Shown here: piece by piece, positions 22,101 through 33,601 of the stretch
Numbering within the stretch: position 1 is the first letter of the stretch
Layout: each line of letters starts with the position of its first letter
Origin: Perilla frutescens
Taxonomy: Eukaryota > Streptophyta > Magnoliopsida > Lamiales > Lamiaceae
Length of the DNA stretch: 64,000 nt
Assembly: GCA_026008535.1 (NCBI GenBank)
Contig: BRKX01000004.1
Span: 36,646,501-36,710,500 of the forward strand
Direction of reading: 5' to 3'
The notes under the pieces: generated by a model
Seen by the model: the letters and a program-made list of their open reading frames with translations, nothing else
What the model was told of the DNA's origin: nothing
Database searches by the model: none
Translations under genes and position numbers: made by a program

Positions 22101-23545
22101 GACTGAGCTTCAAGAAGTTTCATTCTATCATAATCAACACTCAGTACTTTAACTTTACTTCTAAGCTCATTATTTTCATCTTTTAGTTCAACATGCATAC
22201 ATGATATAGAATCTAATTGTTCTTCTAGAATTTTTAACTATTCATCCAGTTCATTTCTAGAAATAGATGCTTTATGTATATGATAAAAAGAGGTTATAGA
22301 GTCAGTTGTACTAACCTCTTCTTCATTATCGGCCATGAGACAGAATAGAGCTTTATCATCTGAGCTGTAGCCATCGAAATCAATTCCAGACAGGTAGTCC
22401 GAATCATCCAGCATAGCATTTTCGGAGTTTGCAATCATACATTTCCTCTTGAAGAAGCTTCTCCTTACTTTGGCCTTCTTATCCTTAGGGAGCTCTGGAC
22501 ACTCGTATGTATAGTGTCCTTGCTTGTGGCAGTGGAAGCATTCTTCTATGCTTTGGTTGGCCCCTCTAAGCTGTTCAGCTGATCCTTCAGCTGGCTGCTG
22601 GCTTCTTTCTTCTTTAGCAGCTTCATCAGCTTGAGGCAAAGTTGATTGTTGATCTCTGACTTTCTTAAGCTTTTCTAGCAATCTTGTAATTGACTTTATT
22701 TGCTCATTTATATCTTCAGTCAGGATCTCCTTTCTCTCGGTGGTTTCTCTTCTCCTATCAGTTAGAGAACTTCCTAGATTCTCCCTGGCTGGTGAGCCTC
22801 TTGGCCGGAAGCTATTCCTTCCTCGAGCTTCTCTAAATCGATTCCTTTCTGCATAAAAGGCTGCATCTTGAGTTGATGTTGACGTTGATGCTTCCCTTTT
22901 TCGATTTAAGCTATACTCATGAGCCTTGAGAGATTCGAACATTTCTCCAGGTATAATGTTATTTAAGTCTCTTGACTCTTTGATAGCACTTACTTTCATA
23001 TCCCATTCATCTGTGAGATTGTCAAGAATTTTTGAGTTCATCTCACGGCTAGGATAACTTCTTCCCAGATTATTCATCTCACTTATTATTCCTAGAAACC
23101 TTGTTTCAAGGCTTTAGATGGTTTCTTCTGGCTGCATTTTGAAGGACTAATATCTGTCTACCGATAGCTGCAACTTGTTGCCCTTGATAGCTTCAGATTC
23201 CTTGCATAAATTAACTAGTAAATCCCATATTTCTTTGGTAGTTTGACAGTTCTTCGTATCCTTCATTTGATCCTCATCTAGAGTTTAGAACAATGTAGCT
23301 TGGGCTACAAACTCTAGATTCTTTAGCTTCTTCTCCTTGCTTGTGAGAAGATGCGTTAGCTTTAGGATCCTGGCCGGTTGATTGATGTTAGCAATATGTG
23401 CTTCAGTGTCCATCATTATAATGATTGGACCTTCTTCGATAACTTCCCACATATTCTCGTGGATTGAGCAGAGGTGTGCCTTCATTCTTCTGCTCCAGTT
23501 ATCGTAATTCTCAACTGAAAAAATGGGTAGCTTATGGTTTCCCAT
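22100..23545 (-). pseudogene. Copia gag with zinc knuckle, interrupted
   Basis: Begins MGNHKLPIFSVENYDNWSRR (23545), the classic DUF4219 start, and shifts or stops near 23285. It resumes at 23077 with LGRSYPSREMNSKILDNLT and KVSAIKESRDL. The zinc knuckle CFHCHKQGHYTYEC is intact near 22505-22550. A TAG near 22239 (RNELDE*LKILEEQ) replaces an expected Gln; the coiled-coil-like text ELKDENNELRSKVKVL follows until the junction with gypsy leader near 22100. Confidence 0.88.
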
Positions 23546-23619
23546 AGCTGACAGGTTACCATAGATAATAGAATCTAATTAAGTGGATCCGCAAAAATAG
23601 CTGGTCCTTAGAATCAGCC

Positions 23620-23631
23620 GCTCTGATACCA
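23620..23631 (-). other. Primer binding site of the truncated copia element
   Basis: Minus strand TGGTATCAGAGC, an exact match to the usual tRNA-Met complement, two bases after the LTR. Confidence 0.9.
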
Positions 23632-23633
23632 CT

Positions 23634-25101
23634 TGTTGGTCTCGGTGTGAGTCAATGTCAGTTTAGAGGGGGGTGAATAAATTGACTTAAAAACTTGAAC
23701 TTTTATGCGGAAAATATAGGGCCCTTGACTCGCTTTGAAAGCTTATTCGTGCACTTCACAGTTGAGATAGAAAGCTTAGCTTATAAGTGTAGCTTGTGTA
23801 AGGTTGTGTACAGTTGTGTATATGCAAAAGCTTAAGCAGAAAGTACAGCACACACAAGATTTATAGAGGTTCAAAGCTCAGCTTCTACGTCCTCTCTTCT
23901 TTCTTGGGATGGACAATCCACTATGCATATGTAAAGTTTCTTTATTATATATACACAGTGAAGAAAACTGTTAAACCTGAAAATGGCACCCTTCACTCGA
24001 GCGCGGCTCCCTTTTCAACTGGTACTGTCCCGAAAGAACGGACCTGTCAGTACACCCTTTCTTAGCTGGTGATGGTCGACAGCTCACACTTATCGGTCCC
24101 AACTGCTCGCTGAGACTTTAGGTGCTATTGTCCATCTTTACAAGATTTTAGATCTCTCTCGATCTTCAAGAATGCAGTCTTGAATCTGTTATCAACTTTG
24201 AATGCTCCATGAATTGAGCTGAGTAGTTGATCTTTAAATCGCTTGAACTGAGAAGGTTGGTTCTGGCTGGATTCTTCGACAGCTAGCTGCTTGCTTGGAA
24301 CTTTAAAGTACTTCTTCTCAGTTGGGACTTTTTGCACTTGTGATGGTTAAGCTTTGAGCTGGAGATGGAAAAAGAAAGCTCAATATTTGCAAATATAGCA
24401 AAAGTTAGATTGGCAAAAGTCTTAGTCAGAATGAGATTCACTCTTCTTATATAGATGAGTGATCTCTATGATCGTTAGGTTCTACCGATTGTTGGTTTAG
24501 ATGATCCATCGACGGTAGTTGAATTCTTGTAGCCGTTGAAGCTTTGATTGAACTATTCGTTGCTGGAGTTAATGGTTTATGCTCCAAGATCTCTTGTTAG
24601 GATCTTCAATAACTACTCTGGAAGGTATCAGTTGTTCTGACTATCAGTTCTGGATTTCAGCTGACAGGTCCTCAGCTATCCCATCTTTCAGTTTTGATAT
24701 CATCTAATTGGCAGTTCCTCAGCTTCCTCAAGCTTCAATTCTAGAAAGATCCAGTTTAGCATTTCCTCAGCTTTGGACTCCAGTTGGCTTCTTGGAAGCT
24801 TAGCTTTGATTGAGGCTTCAGTTGGCTCCCTCCTCTGAGCTTCTTCTCCCAGCGGACTAATCAGTTGATCAGTTTAGTTTTTATATAAGCTAGAGCTTTC
24901 AAGCTAGCTCTGTCTTATCAGCTTTACTTAGCTTCAGCTAAGCTGATAGTTGCTTATCTATTAGATGCTTTTCAATCTTTAGCTTTGACCGGTTTGTTTT
25001 TGTTCTGCTTGATACATCCTCTTCAACTGGTTGACCATGCTCCAAGTCGATTGACCTATGCTTCAGCTAAGCTGAATTTTTGGAGTCCTACATAGTCATC
25101 A
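23634..25101 (-). repeat. 5' LTR of the truncated copia element
   Basis: The inner end is firm: minus strand GAGACCAACA followed two bases later by the primer site. The outer end (minus strand TGATGACTATGTAGGACTCC) is inferred from a TG start, giving about 1.47 kb. The interior has many CTTCAGCT/AGCTGAAG-type words and no gene. Confidence 0.65.
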
Positions 25102-25580
25102 ACCCAATTTCAGCCTGTATTATCTGCAGTTTTTCATAGAGATTTTCTACATGTTTTGACATTTCATCAAAACCACTAGTTGGGTTACCTTGATAGTTTT
25201 TCCCAATAGTTTACTTGACGAGGAATCGCTTTTAAACCTATAATGAAAGGATGAATGAGGAGATACAGTGAGGAATTCGATCTCCATAACTGGGTGATTT
25301 ATCATGTATGAAAATTGGTGTGCCCATGATCGAGTTGTTTTATATTTAAACCAAATTCTAGTTCAAATGCCAGAACCTTTTGTTATTTGATATCTTCTTT
25401 TAATTTTCTTTTGCGGATTTAATTACCAGTAAAGTGACAAAAAACCAACCCCCTTTTGTGATTGTTTACTCGAAGGTGAAATTACAACAACTCTCTGTGG
25501 GATCGACCCGTACTAATGAACTAGCTTTGCTCGTTGTGGGCACATGAGCAATACAAATTCATTTTGAGCGTGAAATGACT
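25102..25580. other. Unassigned repeat debris, perhaps an LTR fragment
   Basis: No gene. 25441-25560 contains CTCTCTGTGGGATCGACCCG, a wording common near the ends of plant gypsy (Athila/Tat) LTRs and like one in the solo LTR at 56.5-58.0 kb. It abuts the broken end of the protease gene at 25.58 kb. Confidence 0.35.
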
Positions 25581-28500
25581 GTACGTCAGTATGTCTCCAT
25601 ATGTCTCATCACATACACCCCACAATCACATTTGTTCATGTCATTCCTCCACAGCATCTTTAGTCTTTCAGCAGGCATCATCTTCTTTGACATTTTTGTT
25701 CTGAGAACTGTAACATTCTTCTCTTTACATCAAAGTTTTTAGGTGGCTGTGAAATGGAGAAGCACTGTTCATAAAAAGTTTAAAATGTTATAGTTTATAT
25801 TTATAATGAAATAAGATGATTCTAGATATGTATTTTTACTTACAGTTGGAACCATATTGACAAAGAATTTTCTACAAGATGATGGACCTTTTACTCCTTC
25901 ATTATGGTTCAATATTGTACTCCAGACATCAATGACAGATGAATAAATATAGGATTCTGTACTTAACATTCCCATGTCCTGCATTCTAATACTCACACGA
26001 CCATCGGAGTATACAAATTGAGATTTGTAAAATGAGTGTGTTCTTTTTTAAGTTATTTTTCTTATGAAATAGATTATAACAAAGAACTCACAGATCTGAT
26101 TCATCATTATCCATCAACCTGTAGTACAACACCTTCTCATTTCTTATCATCTTACACGATGTCCGTTGAGTCTGCCGTGTAATGTGATACATATCATTAT
26201 CAGATGCCATGCTTAGGTGTGATTGAAATTGTGCTAGAATGGGATACATGTGATGCTAAAATTGAATGTACCTCTTCATTTTCTGTCTCAGTATCTTCAC
26301 CTTCAACCATTTCTTCATTTCTCCTTGTATCAACATTTTTAGTAGCATACAATACTTCATAGAGTCTCGACACTCTCAACATCTCATTTCACTTTTGGTT
26401 CTGTTCTTCTTGTGTGAGTCTTATGATGAAGCTTGGGGCATCATCCATCTTTTTCTTAAAAGCATCTCTCCTCAGTGCAGCTTGTTCCATCTCAATTATT
26501 GCATTCATGTGTTCTGGGCATGCTTAGAATTTATCATCCACCTGAGAAGATGTTTTCTCTGTCTCGTGTGTTGGAGAACATGATTGATTAGCTTTTGTCA
26601 CCATAAGCACAACATCAGCCATCCACTTGAAGACATTGTCCTTCAACCTCTCGTTGGGAAGATCATTAACCAGATCAAGTATTGCCTGCATTGATGTGGT
26701 TATTGTCTTTGAATATTGGATGATCATTTCAGCTACTGACTGTTTATCTTTTACAGTTGATGATCGAGATCTTGGCACTCTGTCAGCATTGCTTGGCTCT
26801 ATATTTGCATTCGCTGCAACACCAACATCAGCTCCTTAATCTTCCTATCCAGTATCATCATCAAGGTCCATGAATGCATCCTTTATAAAAGCCAAACCAA
26901 ATCCTCCTGCATCAATTTCCAGAACTTGTCTCTCAAACAACAAGCTGGTATCCCATTCTTTTATAACTGGCACTTATCTCGGCACATATCAGTTGTGCAA
27001 AACCACCCTATCAACATATAGAAGTTTCGAATTATTATTAAAATTAGAATTTTAGTAATATTAACTCAATACAGAAAGAAAAAGTTAAAATCGCTATAGA
27101 AATATGCTAAAATGATTGTAAATATATGCTAAAATGCTAACACGACAATAGTTGTGAGGATTTTTACTATGAGAAATAGTATTGGTCATCTGAATTCTCT
27201 TGCTTTATTTATTTTCCACCATAGTGAAGTTTCCACCAGACATCGGATGACAAACTCACACCAATTAGTTCTGACACATTGTCAATATCTTCTAAATGGT
27301 GCATTAGGCGATATATATCCATTGCCCCAATTTTCAATCAAGCAGTATGTCAGAAGCACAATAAATTATCTTTTTGAACCACTTTCCTCTTTCAACATCT
27401 TCAAGCATATCCTCAACAACATTTGCTGGTATGATCCTGTATCTGTGTTGCTTAAATCTTTGCCTCCAAATTTCTGTCAGTTCACATGTTTTGTTTCTAG
27501 TCCTTTTGTCTATCAGGGTTCTGCCCTTTAGCAATCCAAGAACCAATAGCACGTCTTCTTCATCTAAGTGGAGTCTCCCTCTATTGTCGGCAAGTTCTAT
27601 TTCACACCTTCTAAGATTGAAGTTGTTTAGAACCCAGTATGTCAGCTTGTGTGGTAACTCTTTAATTCGTAGGTTTAGGATTTCATCAAAACCCATATTG
27701 ATTACTGTTTGTATTTGTGCCTTGTTCATATTGTTGATATCATTACTTAGTGTAGATGGGGCTGCTCTGCTTGTCAGAAGTGGGTAGCCATCTTCAATAA
27801 GTCTATAGTCATACTCAGATGTAGGTCTTTCTTTTTTTAATATTTGTGTTTGCATCAGGGTCTTTTTTAACCCTTTTGAGGACATCTTCTCTCATTTTCT
27901 TTTGTTGTTGTCTGTGGTTTTGTTCATTCCTTACCTTCGTTATTCTTTCTGGTTCTTCATCATGAACTCGTGCCTTTCTTTTTGTAGTATCTGTATAATA
28001 TTATTAGAAAGATATTCATAATATCACATGCTAAAATACATTTTTATCAACAGATTCTGGAAAACAAACTCATTCAATATAATCAATGTACAACTTCATG
28101 CTAAAATTTAACGTTTTCGGTTCTAAAATGATCAATATAGCTTGCTAAAATGGAAATTTTAAGAACATGCTTCCAAATTAGTTAACTCCAATCTAATGAT
28201 TACAGAGAGAATATTGCTAAAAATTTAATTTCTTCATGCTAAATAAATTAATGAGTGATGCGAAAATGTGTTTTTAACAATAGACATTGCTCAACACCAT
28301 CCCGCTCAATTTCATCAATGCACAGATTCATGCTAAAATGTATTACATAGAATGCTAAAATGTGTTATATAGCATGATAAAATGAGGATTTTAGAAACAC
28401 ATCTCCAAATCAAATATAGGAAAATTAGTGTTCTTTATATGCTAAAATGAACCTTGCTTATACAGTTAAAACAACATAAATTCTTCGAAATCATTTCACA

Positions 28501-28690
28501 TAATCTAAGTACTACACATATTCATGCTAAATCTTGTATTTTTCTAGAAATCAACGAATGAGTCATGCAAAAATGTGTTTTTACAACTTTTTCTTACTTT
28601 ACGATAAAAGAGTAATGAAATCGAAAAAGCTAGGGTTCTTTTTTTACCTTTTTTCAGTTTTGAACTTGAATCGGTCTTATTTTCTGCCAT
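25580..28690 (-). pseudogene. Plant-mobile-domain-like / Ulp1 (C48) cysteine protease gene, decayed
   Basis: Exon 1 (28690-28648) reads MAENKTDSSSKLKK and has a GTAAAA donor; exon 2 follows an ACAG acceptor near 27988. The central domain (27334-27800) contains MGFDEILNLRIKELPHKLTY and GRLHLDEEDVLLVLGLLKG, typical of a large plant family with a mobile-domain-like N-terminus. The far end (25587-25645) reads NKCDCGVYVMRHMETY, the DCG box with the catalytic Cys of Ulp1/SENP proteases, which cleave SUMO-type tags. Breaks: a one-base shift at an A-run near 27838, stops near 27340, 26972, 26843 and 26525. Such genes often travel in Mutator-like elements, but I found no terminal repeats. Confidence 0.7.
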
Positions 28691-31600
28691 TGTTGCTTTG
28701 CTTCGTTTGATTTTGATGTGAAGCCTCGTCTTGATTTCGATTTCTTCAGTTTGAATCGCGATTTTTCATCTATGATTTCAGTTTTGCAGTTTGAAAATTC
28801 AATCTCCCATCATTTTAATGTGTTCTTCGCGAAACGATGCTACTATTCATGTAAATTTCTTTTCTGATTTTGCCCTTAATGAGACGCGCGAATTGAAAAA
28901 TTTCATTTTAATTATAAAATTACCACCGAAAAATGTGTTCTAATCTGGACCATCCAGATTGGGGAATGAGTGGATGTGATGGGTTCCTAGTTCCCACATG
29001 GGGACGGTTCCCATCAGATCCACCACTTATATATATATACACACATATATATAAAATAAAGAAAGTTTAAATTGTCTTATTAAATAGAAACTAGCATTTC
29101 CCATGTGCGATGCACATATTTTAATTTATTAAAAATGTATTTATATAGTGAAAATGAAAAAAATAAATAAATATTGTGTTGTATTTTTTAAATCGTAGTA
29201 TTTTATTTAATTTTTAGGCCGACACAAATTAAATATTACTGAATAAAAAGTCACAAAATTATTAAACACATCTAATTGTTTTCATTTATAAAAAAAATGT
29301 TATAATACGCAAATCAAACAATACAAATTGAGCTACAACAATCAATTACATACTACTCAAGTAAAAAACCTACCCCACCATTATACAATATAAAGTACTT
29401 AAAACATTAAAAATAGAAAAAAATATAATTGAAAGTTAAAATCTAATCTTCAAGCTTCTTTCATATTATTCATTTCTATTCGTCCTCGCATAAAACTTAA
29501 AACTTCTTCAAAATCCCTCCCCAAAAAAAATGTGTTATATATTTGTTGCAACTTTCGATCACTTGAAATATTTTTCATAAGATTTTGAAGCATGACATAT
29601 GTCCAGATCTCTATTAAGTAATTTTACGATTTATATATATGAAAAAAAAAATATAATTATAAATATTTTATTTAGGAAAATCACATAATTCTTTCTTTTG
29701 TTTTCTGGTTTCTCCCATTTGAAAAAGACAATGGCAATATATATTTTTGTCCAAGCCTTTTCACTTCAGTATTCTGTTTTTATATCCCCTTACCGCTATT
29801 TAGTCAATTCTTCATTTTGTAGCATTGTTCATCCTCCTCTTTAAACCAATTGGATCTTTAGCTTTGGATTTAATTTTTAATCTTCAAAATGTAAAAATGT
29901 TATAATACCTCATCAATCCAGCATAGCTGCAAAGATTGATAAATCTTAACGACATCCGTACTTAATATATTTGTAAGGAAGAAATACAACCATCAAAGCT
30001 CACAAATCTGCAATAAAAAAGAAATGGGATTACCTACTATACGAATTTGATGTTTAGAATATACCATATTCAAAAGGAAAATACATATATGCATTTCTCT
30101 CAAATAAGTACATGCATATTGAAAATTGAACACAATCTGTCGAAATCGCAGTTCAAAAATCAAGAGTTTTTTAATTCAAAATTTCCAGAGCTAGTGTGTA
30201 AATTCTGAAAATTTCATTCTTATAAATAGTAGAAAAGATAATGGCAGAATTTAGTAATTAGAAAATTGATACCACCCAAATTAATTGATAGATGAAAGAA
30301 TCAAAATTGATTCTAAATATAAAGGCATATTTATTCGATTAAAATGAATTTGACTACATGATCCGGAAAATGAAAGAAGAAAATTTATTCTAAATATAAC
30401 GGCATACTTATTTCATAAAATGAATTTGACCGTATGATCTCAAAATTAGATCATATTTATTTAGTTGTATATTACCTAAAATAAATTGAAGTTGCCCAAA
30501 AATAGTTGTTATGTTATTATCATAATAGCGTATATATTATTGGCAACATATTCAGAATAAAAAAAGCTTAAAATTTCAAGCAATTGGCTAAATTTATGGA
30601 TGTGATTTATGAGTATAATTTTGATTAATAGTAATTAGCTAAAAAATTACTAATTAATTTCACATATATAATACAATTGCATTTCTATGATAATACATAT
30701 AATTTCATTCCAGAAAGACAACTAATGATTTTTATATATTATTGTATTATTAATTTATTAAATTGATTATTATCAAATTATTATATAATTAAATTTAGAA
30801 AATTTTTTATATATAATCAATTAATAAATAATATTTTAATCAAATGTGTAGAATAGTATTAAATATATGAGTGTATGAGTTATATAATCAAATTATTGTA
30901 TTGCTAACTTTCTATATATAATTAATTAATAATATATAAGATGTAACATACAATATATATTATATAAAATAATATTAAATATGAGTTATATAATCAACTT
31001 ACTAAAACTGGATGGTGCATTTAGGCGGGAAAATGAATATATTTCTATTAATGGGATCATTCTCCTTTTATTTATATAAAGATATTAAGCACATGAAACG
31101 GAATGTTACAAGAAACCATTCAGTTCTTAGCCAGAAGAAATTTCAATAAACTCAAGAAGCTTATTCAGGTAATACATTGTCATTACAAAAAAAGTTAACA
31201 TTTTGATTTTTGAGTTATTTAAGTATTTTAGATGAGGATTATTTTACTTTATTTTGATTGGATTTTAGTTGAAACACTTTTATTAGATTGGTCAAAGAGA
31301 ACATTGTACGATGCATGCTTGTTTGATGACGATGAAAAAGATGGTGTAGAGGTTGGTACATGTCGAGGTAGCCATTTGTTTTAGCTGCAAAAAAAAATGT
31401 GTAAATGCAATGAATAAATTTTGTTTCTTACTGAAGGGGTTCGCGCATTTTAGTCAAGAAATGACTTCTCTTTAGTGATGTTAGGAAAGAGGTTCTAAAT
31501 CAACATTCTCTTTTTGTTTATTATTGAAGTTGCTCTTGTTAGTTGATTATCAGTGATCTTCACTCCTTTTGTAAATTATTATACAAATGGATAGGCTAAT

Positions 31601-33000
31601 TTGCACCCACCTATTCTAGTCCCCCCCAAAAAAACACAAACTCTTTTGACTAAACTCTCGAACACAAGCAACAATAAATAATGGCCTCTAGATTCTGACT
31701 TCAAGCTCGAAACAATTCAACAACAATGCAACTTCAGTGGGCTGTGCAAACATGAAGATTTCAATTGCAAAATATATGCTAATTTTGTTAGTTTAGTTGG
31801 TAAAGAAAGAAGATTTTTATTTGGGGTCAAAGTGCAATGTCTCACTGGACTGAAAGTGCAACCCATTTTAACGGAAAGCGCGACAGTGGAACCATTTTTG
31901 CACCCAAATTTTCGTTTAGGCTAAAAAATGAAAGTATTGAGACTGTTTCCAAGTGATAGAATTTCCCGTGGAATTGAAAATGTAATTTCCTCACTAGTTG
32001 AAATATTCATGTATTTAGAATATCTGTATATAATATAACCATTGATTGTTGGCTGGTTGAATTTCATAGTATTTGTTCGTCCTTTGTTGTGGAACACTAT
32101 ATTAATAATCATTGATTAATTTCCTTGTAGCAGTTGCAAAATTTTATGCCTGAAATACATATGATTAATGGACTTCTATCATCTTTATCATATCAGGTTG
32201 GCTTCTTCTTGTGCTGTTTGTTGCTCAAATTGCTCCGAGTGATGCTTAAGCTGCACATTGACCTGTTTCATATTTATTCTCAATGAAAACACAAAACTGA
32301 TTTGCAACTCCCATATCTTCAGCTAGACAGGGTGATATCAATTGCACTTGAGATTTTCTATTACACTCTTTGTGTTACATTCCGTGTTACATTTTCAAAT
32401 TATGTGTTTTTTTTATAAAAAAATTTCTTCAATTATATATTTATATATATTTTTTGTGATTTAGTTTAATTTTAAGATTATTTTTTAGGGTTCGATCCAC
32501 TCAATTAGGATTAAAATTATTTTTTAGTATTTAATTTTCAATTTTCAATTAATAATTCATCATTATGGTTGATTAATTCAAAATTGAATTTTATAAATTT
32601 TTAATTCATTTTTTTATTGATAAATATTGATTATGATTATTTATGTTAGAATTATTTTTTATTTAATAATAAATATTATTAAAATAATAAATTTTATAGT
32701 GAATCACAAAGTGAAACAAATAAAAATGTAAAAACAAATTTGAACCCAATTCATTTTTTTTTTCCAATTCACTTATTGTTGGTCGTCCGCCTTGTATTCG
32801 TCATGTTAAGGGTAAACATGCTTTTTTTTTTCTTTCTCACTCTAACTTATTTATTTATTTTATAAATACTGTTAAAAACAATATTTTTGCCATCCTAAAT
32901 AAAATACATTTTAGTAAGGATGCTAAAGATTTTGTTTCTAAATATAGTTAAAAATAATATATTTTTGTGATCCTAAACTATGCATTTATTTATTTATATA
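28691..33000. other. Long AT-rich intergenic stretch without a supportable gene
   Basis: 28.9-31.1 kb is AT-rich. 29088-29120 (CTAGCATTTCCCATGTGCGA) belongs to a repeat wording that recurs around 53.83/59.37 kb. 28930-29030 holds GATGGGTTCCTAGTTCCCAC and similar, possibly a transposon end, unpaired. 31289-31384 has a short open stretch (RTLYDACLFDDDEKDGVEVG) I do not recognise. 32.4-33.0 kb is plain A/T. I see no RNA gene. Confidence 0.6.
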
Positions 33001-33032
33001 TAAAAAAATATAGATAGGGAAACGGACAAGTT

Positions 33033-33102
33033 TGGGCCGCGAAGATTTGCAACCCACGAGACGACCCAAACTGGAATTGGGATTCCGGACGTTGACGGCC
33101 CA
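33033..33102 (+). promoter_or_regulatory. Site II-type promoter motifs upstream of CPL3
   Basis: TGGGCC at 33033-33038 and GGCCCA at 33097-33102 are site II/TCP-type elements often seen in promoters of housekeeping plant genes; a TTGAC W-box core lies at 33092-33096. They lie 500-570 bp before the start codon, in a less AT-rich patch. A CT-rich tract (33151-33170), typical near plant start sites, follows. Function is inferred from sequence only. Confidence 0.45.
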
Positions 33103-33451
33103 GATCTAATCGTGCGACTCCCAAGCACCTGCTGGCTGCTAGTGCTGTGCCTCTCTCTCTCTCTCTCCCCCCTAAAATCTTAATCATTCCTGGACTCGGT
33201 TGTTCAGTTGAAACCTGACTAGAGGAGAAGCAAAAATAAAGAGGAGAAGGGGTTAATTGAAAAGAAAAATCGAGGATCAATTAGTATATCCGGAAAAAGA
33301 AAAGATCCACTTCGATCCGAATTCGTAAACCCCCCAAAATCTAATCGAATCTCTCTTTCTTTTGGTCAAATTCCGAAGCTTCTTTCAGTTATTTTTCCCG
33401 TGAGAAATTGGATTGCATTCATTTCGCAATCCCTTTCAATTTCTTCTGCAT

Positions 33452-33457
33452 ATGTGA
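33452..33457 (+). promoter_or_regulatory. Minimal start-stop uORF (ATG TGA) in the likely CPL3 leader
   Basis: Between about 33160 and the CPL3 start at 33602 the only upstream ATG is followed at once by TGA. Start-stop uORFs can stall ribosomes. Whether this base is in the mature leader is not known, since the transcription start and any leader intron are unplaced. Confidence 0.4.
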
Positions 33458-33601
33458 ATTGAGTTTAAAATTCTTGATTTGGTGTGGTCAGTAGTGCGAT
33501 TCGGTGTTATTGCTCGCGTATAATTCAATTCAACATTTGCTTGTCGGTGATTTGAATTAAATCGTCTAATTAAGGAAGGCAAGCCAGCCTTGCTCTTAAA
33601 T

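Larger units (their letters stand above)
22100..25101 (-). mobile_element. Truncated second Ty1/copia element: 5' LTR plus gag
   Basis: Read on the minus strand: an LTR (25101-23634), primer site, then gag to about 22100, where the sequence becomes gypsy leader. Protease, integrase, RT and the 3' LTR are missing from the window. It differs from the first copia element in LTR sequence and so is another family, probably also SIRE-like from its long LTR and gag type. Confidence 0.8.

Noticed and set aside
29040..31080. A complete transposon between loosely similar ends at 29.09 and 31.02 kb
   Set aside because: The end similarity is weak and no target duplication is visible.
32485..32500. GGGTTCGATCC, resembling a tRNA B box
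   Set aside because: No A box or acceptor stem fits at the right distance on either strand.
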